A DNA stretch of 64,000 nt, from positions 4,340,001 through 4,404,000 of the forward strand of contig CM082579.2 in the NCBI GenBank assembly GCA_040954595.2, written 5' to 3'. The DNA is from Balanoglossus misakiensis (lineage: Eukaryota; Hemichordata). Both the position numbers and the translations under genes were made by a program. Below are positions 34,201 through 48,032 of this stretch, piece by piece. Under the pieces are notes generated by a model. It saw only the letters and a list, made by a program, of their open reading frames with translations, ran no database searches and was not told the origin of the DNA. The first letter of the stretch is position 1. Each line of letters opens with the position of its first letter.

Positions 34201-37200
34201 CACCAACAGGATCAGAGAACAGTCCTCTACCCACTGGGCATTGCAGTCAATCATAAATCGCTTTTCAGATTATTGGCACAACAGTATGATAATTGACAAC
34301 TCCTGCTATTCATGTTTTTGCACCTATGTTGATGAAAATCTAATGTAGGTTTCTGAATCTCAAATCATACTGCACCATGCAATTTGTGACAAACTTCAAA
34401 TACGTTGAACACACAGGAAACCTAACAACCACTGTACACTTCACTTGAAAATCTACGTGGGAATTGTAGATAAACTTTCTTTATCACCCACAGCAAGGGA
34501 CGTCAGTACTGCAGGTTGCCATCTCTCATCTGTATTGATTAACTGCAGGAGAGTCTTGTGGTGAAACTCTGATGTTCTCTAATGATGGCTCGTAGAAATC
34601 TCATGCAGGTGTTCCATCTGAAGTAGCTGCGCAAAATTCAAATGTAAACCTGCAACCTCAGGTCCTTGCTTGTAGCACATTCTACGTGATAGCAGAATTT
34701 AATTGCCATGGATTGGGACGTGAAAAGTGCAATGACAGGGATGAGACCAGTATGACAAAGTGTCAAGCCAAGCTATCTTTATCTTGGGCAGGAGAACCGC
34801 CGGCCCTCAAGACATTCTTAAATATTTAACCACACTCTCACTGAATCGAGTTTTATCTGCCTTATTTGTAATCTCATCATCTCTGTAGTTGTAATTTTGG
34901 ATAACCTTGTCGAAGGTTTATAGATGGTGAATGTCAGCTGCACCCCAACACGTTGCATCTACATTGTACATGTAGGTCACAAGTGCGACAGAATTCATCC
35001 AATTATCTTTGTTACAACTCTGAATATCTATCATTGCTATCGGGCAGTACACAGCTCTTGAATTTCTTGAGACCTGGATGTCAAAGTCACACATCCCTGC
35101 AGCCTGATCATTGTATTAACACCATGCCCACCAGCTTGTCTGGCAATTTCCATATACATGGACAAGTTTGTGTTTAGTCAGTGCCTAACAGGTGTTATTG
35201 ATCATGCATATAGGAGCGGCTACTGCTTCGGGAAAGCAGGCGTGACCACACAACCAATAATGGTGGAATTTTGTACACAAGTGCATCATGCAATCTGCAT
35301 TTGTGAATTTGAACACAAATTAAACGAGTTCCACCCTCTGGTTAACAACACTGTTTCTGATTCAAGAGACATTCTTGCAACAACAACGGGTAGTGAAGCT
35401 ATCTGATTCACTCAGTGGTAAATAAATAAAAAGGTAAAATTGAATGCCATCCTATATTTTTAGTGACACCTAAAGAAAAGTTTTGAAAGCAAGAATCTGT
35501 TTTTCTTGGCAAAATGCAGACAGTCTTCACCGTGAGAATTGTTTACAGTAGATGACTGTATAAACTTCAAACTTGAAAAAAATACTCATCGCAACCACAC
35601 ATGTACTTCTCGTTATCTACTGAAGGCAAATCTGCATCTCTTTTGGCACTATTAAGATTCATTCCCCATTGGCTACTGGGCATTTGCTGTTTCCAATCAG
35701 TATTGATTTTCCAATTATAGTCGGTAATGATTTGATTGGCTGCCACTTTGTCGAATGGATATTGCTCAAACCGAACGCAGAATAAATATCCATGCAGTCT
35801 GGGTGCTTTTGACGTTTAAAGCTTGGTGTTTTGTTCGTACTTATCTTAAGCCTCAGTCTTTCCTTTCTAATTCCGAAGATAGCAAAAGATGAAATTACCA
35901 TCTCCAGAAATGTCCTTTCAATTGCGGGGTGTAGCCGAGACAGAAGTAAGGCTTAAATCCTAACAAGCACAATGCTATACAGAACCATCCATTACTATAA
36001 TGTAGACAGACCACCGTCAGTGATTACAACTTGGCCTATCATCGGTTGACTGTCGCAGATGATGACCCTATCTAGATTCTTACAGATGGCGAAGAAGAAG
36101 AAAAAAAAATCACTGTACATGCAGAACACACACTGACAAACTGCGGGCCCTGATAACTCTAGCGCACCCTTAATGATAAAATATACTCTTGGTTTGATTA
36201 CATGGCTGGGAAATTTAATGCACCTATCCAGCGCGATCACAAATTGGGATTGAGCAGAATTACTTTCTTGCTCTGGCAGTGCTGATTTGGGGGGAAAAAC
36301 AGACACCCTCGCATTACAGCGGATAATCATAATATACGACTTTCTGCTGGTTATCTATGGGGCAGAGATCGTACATCATGCGTGGGGTATCACTTAGGCA
36401 AATGAACGCTTAACTGTGATTACAATAAAGTTTGTATTTTCTGGGTGAACCGAAGATGAATGAATCAATTAGGCCGTGTGTCACATCAATAAGGATGAGG
36501 GCAATCCAGGCTAAAAGTTCTTCTTGATTCAAAATCATCCGCCTCAGTAATTAGATGCATTAGGAGATGCTGGCAAAAGTGGAGGATGGAGTCAAAATGA
36601 TCACGTCCCCATTACAGCTGCACTATGATGTCTTCCTACACCCTATCCCCCTCAGCTGTATGGAATTTCATTTCATTTCGGCCGGCATGGGGTACTGCCT
36701 CACACTGGTTTAAATATGTGGGTTGATAAATTTGAAATGGCATTTAACTGCTGGGGTTGCTATCCGATTTCGCATCAGACTTGACCCAAATTAAGTCCGC
36801 ATTTCTCACTGTCTAATCAGCTAGCTGTCATGTTGTTTCTCGGGCGGCACAGACTTTCTAAAAAGGGCCACACAGCGCAAATAAATAGAAAATTACATTC
36901 ATGCCATTCTTAAAAGTAAACATCTATTTTGAGCAGAAAATGTACAATTCCTGGAATGAAATGTACCGCAAATTTCTTTCATCGACATTTAAGTAAAGAA
37001 AGCAAAATAGCAAAATATATTCACGTATTACTAGACACAAACTGCATTAATCTATACAATGTCACAATAAAATTAAAGTTTTATTACTGTTAAAATGCAA
37101 GACAGCCACAGTGAAGGTAATCCGTGGGCAGTGGCAATGTTGCCTCTGAAATAAAGTGTGTGTTATCATCTGAAGAAACACTGTCAGTGTCGGAATATAT

Positions 37201-40200
37201 ATTAAGTTTCGACTGCCTTGATCAGTATGCCCAATCAGCCACCAGATAAGCCTTCAGGCAAGTAATACAATATACACTACGCACATGGTATTTCAAATCA
37301 ATATTTGGCTCTCTCTTTTCATGCACAAGCTGGCAAAACCAACCATCAGGCAATATTACACTTCGTTTTCTGCGGACCGTCATTCGTCTTTGCAAGTGGA
37401 GCCCGGGCACCATCTGGGCAGGATCAATGTTAACAACTCCATGCTGGGCAAAGCTCATTTTGCAGCTTGTTAACAGTCACCTCTCCACACTACATGTACT
37501 GATCGAGGTTCTCTGTGTCAGTAGATACCAAAGCTCGGTGACGTGTGTGATCCATTCACAGAGTGTGGCTCAACACGGCTGTCGGCTGTCGGCAAGGTTT
37601 GCCCGTTCGCAAAAAAGGTATCATCTCTTTCAGTTTATTAACACACACTTAGTATTACATCTATCGGATTGATCTCTCCCGAGGTCATTATGCATGACTG
37701 ATTTCTGAGTAAAAATAAATACCCTGAGGAATATCATCCACAACATGCATCCCATTCCTGAGAAACTTGGAAACTCATTTTTCTTTCTCCACTGACACTA
37801 CACTGATTACTATCTTAAGACAATGTTTTCAGAGATTGAAAAGATAAAATGAATTTCAAGCTCTCGTTGGGAGTTCGGAAAACACAAAATACACCCCATC
37901 ACTGTAATTTTCTTTCACAATGACATACAGACTCCTGCACTTTCAAGTATTCCTATTCCTTAATTTAATCTTCACCCCCACAGAAAAACAAATTAAATCT
38001 TATCGATCCATACTGTGTACACCGGCAAGACTAACTGAAGTTTTATTAAACATGGTCCGGTAACAAAAACATTTTCCGTGGCGACTTGCAAAACATGTCT
38101 ATACACACTCCGGCTGATGGACAGTTAATACCCCCAACCCACAGAAAGACGTCATTTGATTCAAAGCAAATCCCAACAACTTCGCAATTCCCTGAATGTG
38201 TTCTGTTTCGATACCCACAGGCCCCAGGGGGTAGGCAAGATTTATGACTCTGCTATTACCAGTTTTTATTGGGTGTTAAAAGTTACAGCTCAGACTGATG
38301 ACAGGCGCTGCCGGAAGGGAAAAAATCCTATTACTTGTAATTCTCAATTTTTTTCTTCTGCTGACGTCCACATACGTGTTTCTTTGGTAATGTGATCACA
38401 CAATTTTTTTTGCGAATGATGAACTGACCAACATTCGCATAAATTGGAATTACGGGACTGAAAAGGTTTTTTAAAATTTGGGATATCCCCTGGGATGTTC
38501 CCAAGTGCACGTAAATGCATGGGAGAGTTTCATACAGTATCTATGTAAAGTACATTATAAAGCAAATATATCCAGGTCTTATTACAGGTTTTTACTGCAC
38601 TGACACTGAATTGAAAGTGTTGGTTTTAGTGATCACAGACAAGAACTTCAACAGATACTGGCACCAACTCTCAAACATGGGTAGCATTGAGCTGTATTTT
38701 GAGAGATCATATGTAAACACATCAACGGATCATATCAAAGTTAAACATGACACAACACAGGTTTGCATGACACCACTGACTTAACCTTTGAACTATTTTC
38801 TAAAAGATCTACCGTTTCGATCAAACCTGCACGTTCCTGGTGTTGGGAGATAGACCCTATACACATGACAGGTTGTGAGGTTGCATTCATTTTTTTAAAT
38901 ACATCTGAGCAAGATTTATGGCTTGGAGCCAGATGAAAGTAAACTAGAAATTGAGTATGGTATATACGTTCATCAAAAGCTATACATTGCTTTATATAAA
39001 TGCACACATATTCACTCACACTGATAACTAGATACTTTGCATGTAAAATACTGTAGTTGAAAAAACTCCCAACTATTTAGCAAATTGAAGGGATGCAATT
39101 TGATGAAATCTGAACAAATCGTTCTGTTTATAAATGTATCTTCGTCAGATTTCCCAAATTCTTCTGAACTTTCCCCATCGAATGAACCAAACCTTACAGT
39201 CGGTTCACTTAATCTCATAATACAAGGACAATTTAGTACAAAGTTTAGAAAAACCACTTTCCTTTGATAGTTCCCTAATAGCTGCCTGGGGCCTGCGTGT
39301 TTTTCCAGATTTCGTGACATTGCGTTTTACGTCATTCATGGACGATTTGCTCAGTTTATTTCAGGATTTTGTCTCGATGCTTTGAATGAAACGAAATAAA
39401 CTCCCAGTGGGACAAGCCGATTACAAATGATTATAGGGCAGCTTCTGTCATCAATGTATCACTCTTAGTCTTACTATTTTTCGCATTTTGTGAAAATAGT
39501 GTATGAGAATAATCAGCATATAGTCCAAGACAAGGACAGTTTGAAGGCCATCATACTGTGGCAAACACGACAATGTGAGATGATCTTCACCAATTTGTCT
39601 TCATTTCATTTGACCTCGAGATTATACCAGGGCAACATAACAGAGTACATGACTTGTATTTTATGCTGATGGGCAAAATTTCAATTTATTTGTTTTTCAA
39701 TCGACCTTGTTCGTACTCTCATGGAATTGTAATTACATTACTTGACACCAGCAATAAATCTGGGCCAAAATTCCATTTAGCGCAAAATTGAGAACAAATT
39801 TAATGTCACGCTACAAATTTTGCATATCACAATTAATCCACACCCTTTGCCCATCATTTATCGTGTCTATTTTAGAACTTCTCTACTTCTCTACTAGATC
39901 ATGTGTTAAATTTGAAAAGATTCCGCTAATGCTATGCAAAGTTAAAAAAAAGTTTGGGTCTAGGATTAAGGGTAAGTCAATTTGAGCTCATTTGAAATTG
40001 CCGGAGAATGACTCAGGATTAATAAGAAAAAAAATCTATTACCCAGAGACAAGCAGAGATTTTTAACTGCCGAGGGCAGTTCCCGTAAAAACAGTCGTAC
40101 CTATATAAACCACTTTAACTGGGAAAATTGAACATTCAATTGGGGCAGGGGCAGTATAAGGTCAAGTGGAATTGATACAAATCTGTCAATAAAAACAAAC

Positions 40201-43200
40201 ATTTATTCAATTGTGGCCACTTTCTCTCTTGGATCAGCTGTTCACACACCACAATGCGTCAATAACTTCTGCTCAATTGACTTGGTTATTTGAGAGAGCG
40301 AAAAATGATTTTATTACCCCCAGCTCACCTGTGTATAATGGTGTTTAGAAATGCACTCGGAGGGAAGTGTATTTTTTTCTCTAATTCGGCAAGGAGTCCG
40401 GCCTACAAGGAGATTGAGATTTTGATGTAATGCTGCATAGATACCAATTACATGCATCCAGACAGACAGAAGATGCCACAAAGTTTACTACTGGCAGTGT
40501 AAGGAGAGTTCATCTGTTGGCCCGATACACGTATATTATAACCATTTCCATCCTAAACGATACAATCTCCCTTGTACTTTGTTTTCTACGTGTGTTGCCT
40601 ACGAACAAGCCACATCCCTGTGATAAACCGTAAACGCTAAAATTTACTGTTTTGCTGCTAATGAAGAAAAGTGTCCGTGGCTCCTCAGATGGAAATGTGT
40701 TTAATTTCAAATGCCCTGGCTCTAAAGGTTGTTCAATTTTACGCCGCAATAATTCTCGGCAACAAGAACTTAATCACAGGAAGGTAAGCTGTCGGGCCGT
40801 AAAAATGAATAAAAGGGAAATAAAATCTCTCAACGTGCTTTGGTTTTCAGGACAAAAACCCAAGTAGCAAATATAGCGCGTTGCAAAGTTGTTTAACTTT
40901 TTTTCTGATTGTTCCAAATTGTCAGCTGATTTCTTTTGAGGTAACAGTTATTCCACACTAGTGTTTCCATACACTTTCCCCCAAATTTTGAGCACACCAT
41001 GAATGGGTGTATTTATTGTATTTGCTCAGTGCTGAGATCAAATGCTTGCACAGGTGTATTGCTTTAATTATTTACACAATGCGAGTACAAAAACACTCAA
41101 AACAGTCGGTGAAATTTTGACGAGACAATCAAATGACAGGATACAGCTATGCAATCACAGTATATGAATTAAGGAAAAAATCATCTGTACTGATGACAAT
41201 AATATTTAATTCAAACTGTATTTTCCTTTTAATAAAGAGAAAAAATAAACACTGCCAAATCTATTACAGTAAGTAGTTGCTATCTTAATAAATATTCAAG
41301 CAATCTCGTATTTTAAGAAAATTTCCGGCCACAATAATACATGCTTTTAGACTGTACTATGTTGATATAAAAGCCAATAAGAGGGTTATTAGTACACTTT
41401 GAGCTAATACTTCTATCACAGAGAAATGAGAAGCCCAGACTATTACTGTTATTACGACTCTGGTTATTACAGCCCCATTTTCAGAAGTTAAATCGGTATA
41501 TGGTGATTACAAGGGCCGCAACTGTGATTGAAATGGCTTAGAATATGTATTTATCATGTATTAAAAGTCTAAATTGGGGTTACGTGTTAGCGTTGTGCAT
41601 ATACACTCGCCCATTATGTTCCATTAGTGCGGGACTTATCCAAGGGTGTTTGTAAGATTTAGACAGAAAAACCAAAATCTTGGGTTACTCATTGGAACAT
41701 TCATCGACTTCATAAGTTACATGCATGTCAACTTTAGTGATATTCACCACATTGGCACAGGGAGATAATTTTGACACTCGCGTAATGCAATATTGCCAGG
41801 ATGGTATTATTTTCTTCTTCAAAAACCTTCGAGAAATGCTTAACATTTTCCACGTCAAAAGCAATTCACCGAGTGATACAGAGTGACAATTTTAGAGGGC
41901 TGAAAATTGCCAGCAATTTGCGCTATCACATTCATCTGCATACCAACATTTTCAGCGGGCCTTTAATGAGTGAGATATGATGGTATTATTTTTCTTCATA
42001 TTATGACAGAAATGCTTTAGGCTTGGATTAGCTTACAGGCTGTTTGCAATCATTTGCTTAGTCATTCACAGACAGTAAAAGCACTTGCGGTTTACAGTGA
42101 ACTTTGCACATCTCCAAACTTCGAGAAAAGTACATGTACATCATCACAAGAAACTGAACTGTCCATACACACTAAAAAAGCGCCGAAAACCCACAGAATA
42201 TAACATCACCGCTACCAAGATTACGGGTCTTAACATTTGATGGAATCTGCACAATAAAATTTATTTTCCCCGGCCGTAACACAATAATTCACAACTGTAA
42301 TCGCATCGTAATGAAACGATAAAAGTAATACTTTAATGCCATCACATCCCACGTCAAAGGCAAACTAGCGACAGTAAGGTTTTTCTAGAGTATATCATCA
42401 CCTTCATAAAAGACCAAAAAGACATAAAAAAGTTTATCCTAGCATTGCAGCTAATGCAGACCTTAGAATGGCTTCCTGAAGCTGTAAAAATCAGGACGTT
42501 ATGACGTGTTGGGACTAAAGTTGATTTTTTTTTAAAGTTTTCGTTGTGCCGTGACTTTGAATTTTTTTCTCAAAACAAAGTGTACACCATAACATTCACC
42601 CATGCAAATTTATACCACAGCTCCAACGGAAATCACAAATCCAACCAATGACAAGTCTTCACTAAGGGGGCTGCACTTCATGCCTTGTTAACCATATAAG
42701 GGCATATGTAAATTAGAGATGACTGCATGTACATGTATATACCTATAGTACATGTATATTGTATGTGTGGCTCTCTCAAACCAAGCCTGTCTGACTGAAT
42801 AAATAAATTCAAATGCCGCGGGCCTTCTTTTTATCTGATTCAGATGGTTTAGTCTGCGTTGGGTCCTTTCACATTTGTGCTGCATCTTAATTTTTGATCA
42901 GAGACTAAAATGTAACAAACACACGCACAGAATAGTTCGGCTCGTCTGCTGCGGGGGGCTCTCCCATGAGTATTAAAAGTCTCACACAATCTAAGCGTCG
43001 GTAAGTTTTTGATGGGAAACTAAATAATGGAGTTGGAATGTATCAGCTTCTGTGCATCAAGCAAATGACCCCAAAAGCGGGACTGATTCAAATCTGTTCC
43101 GGGATGGCTACATCTCGCGATATAGTATTCACCGATGCCTGATTCACTTTCGGACAAAATCTGAAGACGCTGCACATCAGCGCAGGAAACCATTAATGCC

Positions 43201-43830
43201 GAGAAGATAAAAATTGACTTCCTCATCATCCCCCCCATCCCTACCTCTCAGTTTTATTCAATTACAACTGGACAGGTCCTGAAGTACGCGCATATAATTG
43301 ACGGAGTAGACAGAATGATGAGCTCGAGCCCTCTTCAACATCCAGGTCAGAAATTCCAAGGCAACCTCAGAGTGACAGTTTTTCCCAGGACGCCCGGGCC
43401 GACTAGCCGACCACCGCCATTTCAGGAGAATAGAAATTCATTAAGGCAGACACACTGCAGATCGAGAGCTGACTTTTTGGCCCTACTTGTTTCAATTTAC
43501 ATTTTGATGAATCGGGTGGAAAAAAAGGTGTGAAAAGTAATTTGGAGTCACACTTCCACTGAAAAGAAAGCAGTCATGGATAAACGCTGCTTGTTGAGTG
43601 TGTGTTTCTCGCGTGTGTTTTATCTCCAGGGAGTCATCCAAGCCGCGGGATACGATTCAGGAGTCGTACGTTGCAAACTTCTCGCTATTTACTGAAATGC
43701 GGTTTTCAGGCTCGTGAAAAGAATTGTGAATGGTTGGTTAGATTCAAGCCGGTTGGAAGTGACTACTAAAACCTAACATTATTAGAGAAGGAAAGTTTTA
43801 CAGTTACTGTCAAACATGTGTGTTAATGAC

Positions 43831-43905
43831 CGCATCTATATAGTGGAAACTTTTCTATATAAACGGCCAATTTGTTACAGTCCCTGTGCAATTTGCGTGT
43901 GCTTT
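43831..43905. mobile_element. Divergent repeat unit next to the tandem duplication
   Basis: It carries CTATATAAACGGCCAA and later AGTCCCTG, which parallel CTATAACGGCCACTT and AGTCCCTT in the adjacent 235-bp unit. Probably an older member of the same short repeat family. Confidence 0.4.
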
Positions 43906-44375
43906 AATGGACATTTCTATTCTATTAAAGACAACCTGTCTATAACGGCCACTTTCTGAAAGTCCCTTGACTGACCACTATAGAGTAATTATTTAAATAC
44001 CAAGAAAGTCTGCGGTAATAGGTGCAGAAATGTTGCCAGTTGCATGGTTTCAGTTGTAGTCTCCCTCCAACAGTACAGGTACAATGTATGAACATCACTA
44101 CGCAAACCACATCTGTGATGGCTTGAGATAATTGGATTTTAATGGACATTTCTATTCTATTAAAGACAACCTGTCTATAACGGCCACTTTCTGAAAGTCC
44201 CTTGACTGACCACTATAGAGTAATTATTTAAATACCAAGAAAGTCTGCGGTAATAGGTGCAGAAATGTTGCCAGTTGCATGGTTTCAGTTGTAGTCTCCC
44301 TCCAACAGTACAGGTACAATGTATGAACATCACTACGCAAACCACATCTGTGATGGCTTGAGATAATTGGATTTT
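43906..44375 (+). repeat. Perfect 235-bp tandem duplication
   Basis: Positions 43906-44140 and 44141-44375 read identically, from AATGGACATTTC to AATTGGATTTT. Because neutral DNA diverges quickly, the copies are either a recent duplication, kept alike by conversion, or an assembly artefact. The unit includes CTATAACGGCCACTTTCTG, typical of the dispersed repeat family. Confidence 0.95.
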
Positions 44376-47300
44376 GCTAGTGTGTAACGGTACCATATTT
44401 TTTTGGACCATCAAAATATCACGGCTTGGGCTACACAATGATAAATCAGTTGCACCAACTACATGTACCAACTAAGGTCGATCGTTTCATGATCATCAAA
44501 GCGCAAGAAATGGGATTTGGAAAACTCATCATCTATTGTCGCGTTTACGCTCAACGAGATCTGTCACACACTCATGACAGCAACGCCTGACGTTTTTACT
44601 TGAACTCTGGCATTTCTGATGAATCATGCCCCTCCCCCTCCCACACGCAGATTTTCAGATGGTGAAAAATATAACGACGGCTTTACATGCTATTTAAGAA
44701 CCCAGCGGGGGCTTTATTGATTACATGGCACACACGTGAAAATGCCAACAGGGTTACATACAACTTGATACAAGCAAACAAGATGGTTTGTGAAGATATT
44801 GATTGTGATTTTCAGGGAGTTTTCTTCTTCTCTTTTTCTCCTCTCTTTTTTCCTCTGCGACGCATACTAGCTAATGAAGATAATCGGGGCAGGCAGGGTG
44901 AAAATATAGGCACTGAATTCAATCAAGTAATGCTGTTATTTCAGGCTCTCGACTTGTGATCTAACAATCAGGTGTGTGGCCACTCACGGAATAATGTTTG
45001 CGAAGCTGTAATTGCTTATTACACAAAGACCGGGCGTATTCGCACGTAACGTCCTGGAGAGCGCCAATGTGTTGCGAAGTATTCGACGTGTAGCGCAGAT
45101 AGCACAGACTTATTTTTTCACAGATACTAATGGGAACTGTCAGTGTTGCCAAGGCCGTGTAAGTACCATCACGGTTTTGTTCGATGAGTCTGACAGGCTC
45201 TAAAGCTGATGTCATTGCACCCATCGGTGTGCGAGCAAAATTCTCAATGCCTGTACACAGTGTCCGGAGAGTCATTATTTTGCACTTTCATTGCTGCAAA
45301 GTCCAGGACTGCAAAATAAGAATGAAATGCCATGCCTTAACACTGCCGCATTAAAATGCAAAATATGCCGAAAGCCATCCATTTCCTTGAGATGGACTTG
45401 ATGACTTGCACTGTCGTACCCAGCCAATCTTTTCATTAATACTGCAGAATAGAGACATCGGCAAGCTGTGTATTTGTGCCACCCAGGGGACTCACAACAT
45501 TTAAAATCTGGACAGTTACAAAGTGCCGTGTATTCAAAACGTGGAATGTCATTCATACAAATGAGGTGTTTAAACATCTTGAGCGAAAAAAGGCACACGG
45601 GCTCTTGCATTCAGCAAGCTTTAGTTCTTTCTCAGAGAAAGAAAAGCCTTTAATGACACGGGCAGACGTTTGGAACTGAAAATATTATTATTATATTAAT
45701 CACATGGATTACCAAGAACTGAATTATCATCATAAAATCATACAGGTTTACAATCTCACAGGTCACTAGCAATCATACTGCCACCTGTGTTTCTACAGAT
45801 TTCACAATTCCAATTTAATACGTGAATTTTATTGAAAGTGTGAAAGATTTCACTGCAGATAATTTCAGGCGAAGTGACAAAGAGCCAACAATATATCACT
45901 GTATTGTTGACAAAATCTAGCTTGACCCTAACACAATAAAGTGGCGTCGTGACAGCTGGAACGATCAATGGAAATATTCGGGTTAACCCCGAAGGGCGAA
46001 AGTATTCACAAAAGACATTGTGATTCTCGAAGAGGGAAATTAACTCCTAAAAAATAATGAGAGGTTACACAGCGAGAGAATGCCCCACAGATGACATGTG
46101 GACTACTAGATGAGATGGACGTCTTTCCTTTCTTTATCTGATGGAGACATTTCAAGTTTCTGCCCTTCCGATGACTTGTTATCTTAAAACGCGCTCATTA
46201 GCCGGCTATCATGCACCTCTAAAAAGCAATGCTTGAATGGAATGGGCAAGTAGGGTGGTGTGTGTGTGCCTGGAAACGAAATGTGTACAGGTACATACAC
46301 CCACAGATGTGAAAAGAACTGACTTCTGGCTATGATAGCGAGCGTGGGGGGTTAAACCACATGAAGGCGATCGAGGTATCAAATCCAAATCAATGATTTA
46401 TGCCCATATGATTAACTCCCTCAGGGAGTATTTACAAGCATGTGTTCATCCCTGTGCGTCGATCTCTTCAGGGATTTATGAGGTTATAGGGATGATAACT
46501 TTTCCAAAGTTTAAAATGACATGAAAAGAAACAGTTACATGGCATTACGTCACTGAAGGATTACAGGGCTATGATGGTTAATTATGCTGAGCTTTCAGCT
46601 TTAGGCAGTTCTTGCATGACCATCAAACTCAAGGCACAGTGACAGCTGTGATGTACTCATATGTTAAAAGTAACAGTCACATACCCACAAAGGCCTGCTA
46701 AGTTTTATTTTTCCTCGTCCAAGTCCAATGGTGACATCAGTCAGGCCAGTTTCAAAGACATCCGAAGATATACACAATGTGTATATATTCACAAAAGCCA
46801 GACCTGTTCAGCGATAACAGTCACATTTCCAAGTAAAGTTGTAAGGGTGTCCAATTACTAAAGTTACTGCCATTGTTTTGTTAATGTTGAGACAGAAGAT
46901 TAACAGCTACTGCAGACAACAGTGCTGCCACAGAGGCTGTCAATACTGTCTATCAGTAGTGACTGGGGGTTCAGAACATTTTTTTTTTTGCTTACATGTG
47001 ACATGAGTAAAGAATTAAATCAATCACAAGAACCTTGACGGAAAAAGTGTCCAGGTGGAATGGTCCCGGTGCCTGTTTCCAACACAATCATAACTCCAAG
47101 GCTAAAACCTCTTTCCATCAGAGCCATCATTACACACACTCCCCGGAATGGCCCTTGGTGCATGGAATGATTACATTCCACGGCTTAATTTGAAAAAGTT
47201 CACCAAATTCCATGCATACGGAATCAGGTCCGGGGAAGAATAACTGTCAGTAAACTTTAACCATTCGGAACAGATCACCAGATTGAACATTAAGGTTAAC

Positions 47301-48018
47301 GTTTGGAAAGTCTGATCTTGTAAATTTCATCCCCGGGATTGGCATCTTAATGTAAGTGTCAAATGGCGCTGGATGAGATCAAAGTAAATCATGGGATGGT
47401 AATGGTGCAGACATGATTCTCATGGTAATATTGTAAGGCAGCTGTTTTCTTTTTTGCTCGACCCTCTTTAAATATATCTGTGATGATTTCTGAGGATCAA
47501 AACAACAGATCGACTACATGCTGGCAAGTGCAACTACAAACAGCAATGATATTCTTTGTCATAATTTTAATGTAATTGCAACAATAATATCCCATACAGC
47601 AAAAAAAAGGTGTGCAAGAAACAGAGAACGCTTGCAGACATGGCCAGGAAGACACACAGCCACTGGAAAATTCACTTAGCACACGAGGCTGGGAGTTCTA
47701 CACTCACGCCTTACGGGGACAGCTAGCGCTTGCTGCATACAGACAAACATACATATAATCATTCACTGATCCGAAAACAGCTGTTGAATCCCTTTAACAC
47801 AATCAAGGCTTAAGAAGCGATTCACTTAGGGGTAACGACTGTTTAAATCTTTTAGCAGGGAGTCTACGCAGGAAATTGCGCTCCGCAGCGCTGTAAAATT
47901 GCCATCACTAGTAATTAATTTCGCTGTAAATATTGAACGGAGGCGGACGGAAAAAATTCCACTTCGACGTAATCGATCATTCGCTTTAGATCACCAAGCA
48001 ATACCAAACACTGCATGA

Positions 48019-48032
48019 CCCCCCCCCCCCCC
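48019..48032 (+). repeat. C14 homopolymer
   Basis: Fourteen C in presumed TBC1D19 intronic DNA, hence a G run on the gene's strand. Confidence 0.9.

Noticed and set aside
43020-43238. 72-codon - strand frame beginning like a signal peptide
   Set aside because: Single short frame in intronic DNA without promoter, splice sites or homology.
44961-45275. 104-codon - strand frame tested as a missing TBC1D19 exon
   Set aside because: It contains a Met-Gly-Ala stretch but nothing else fits the family.
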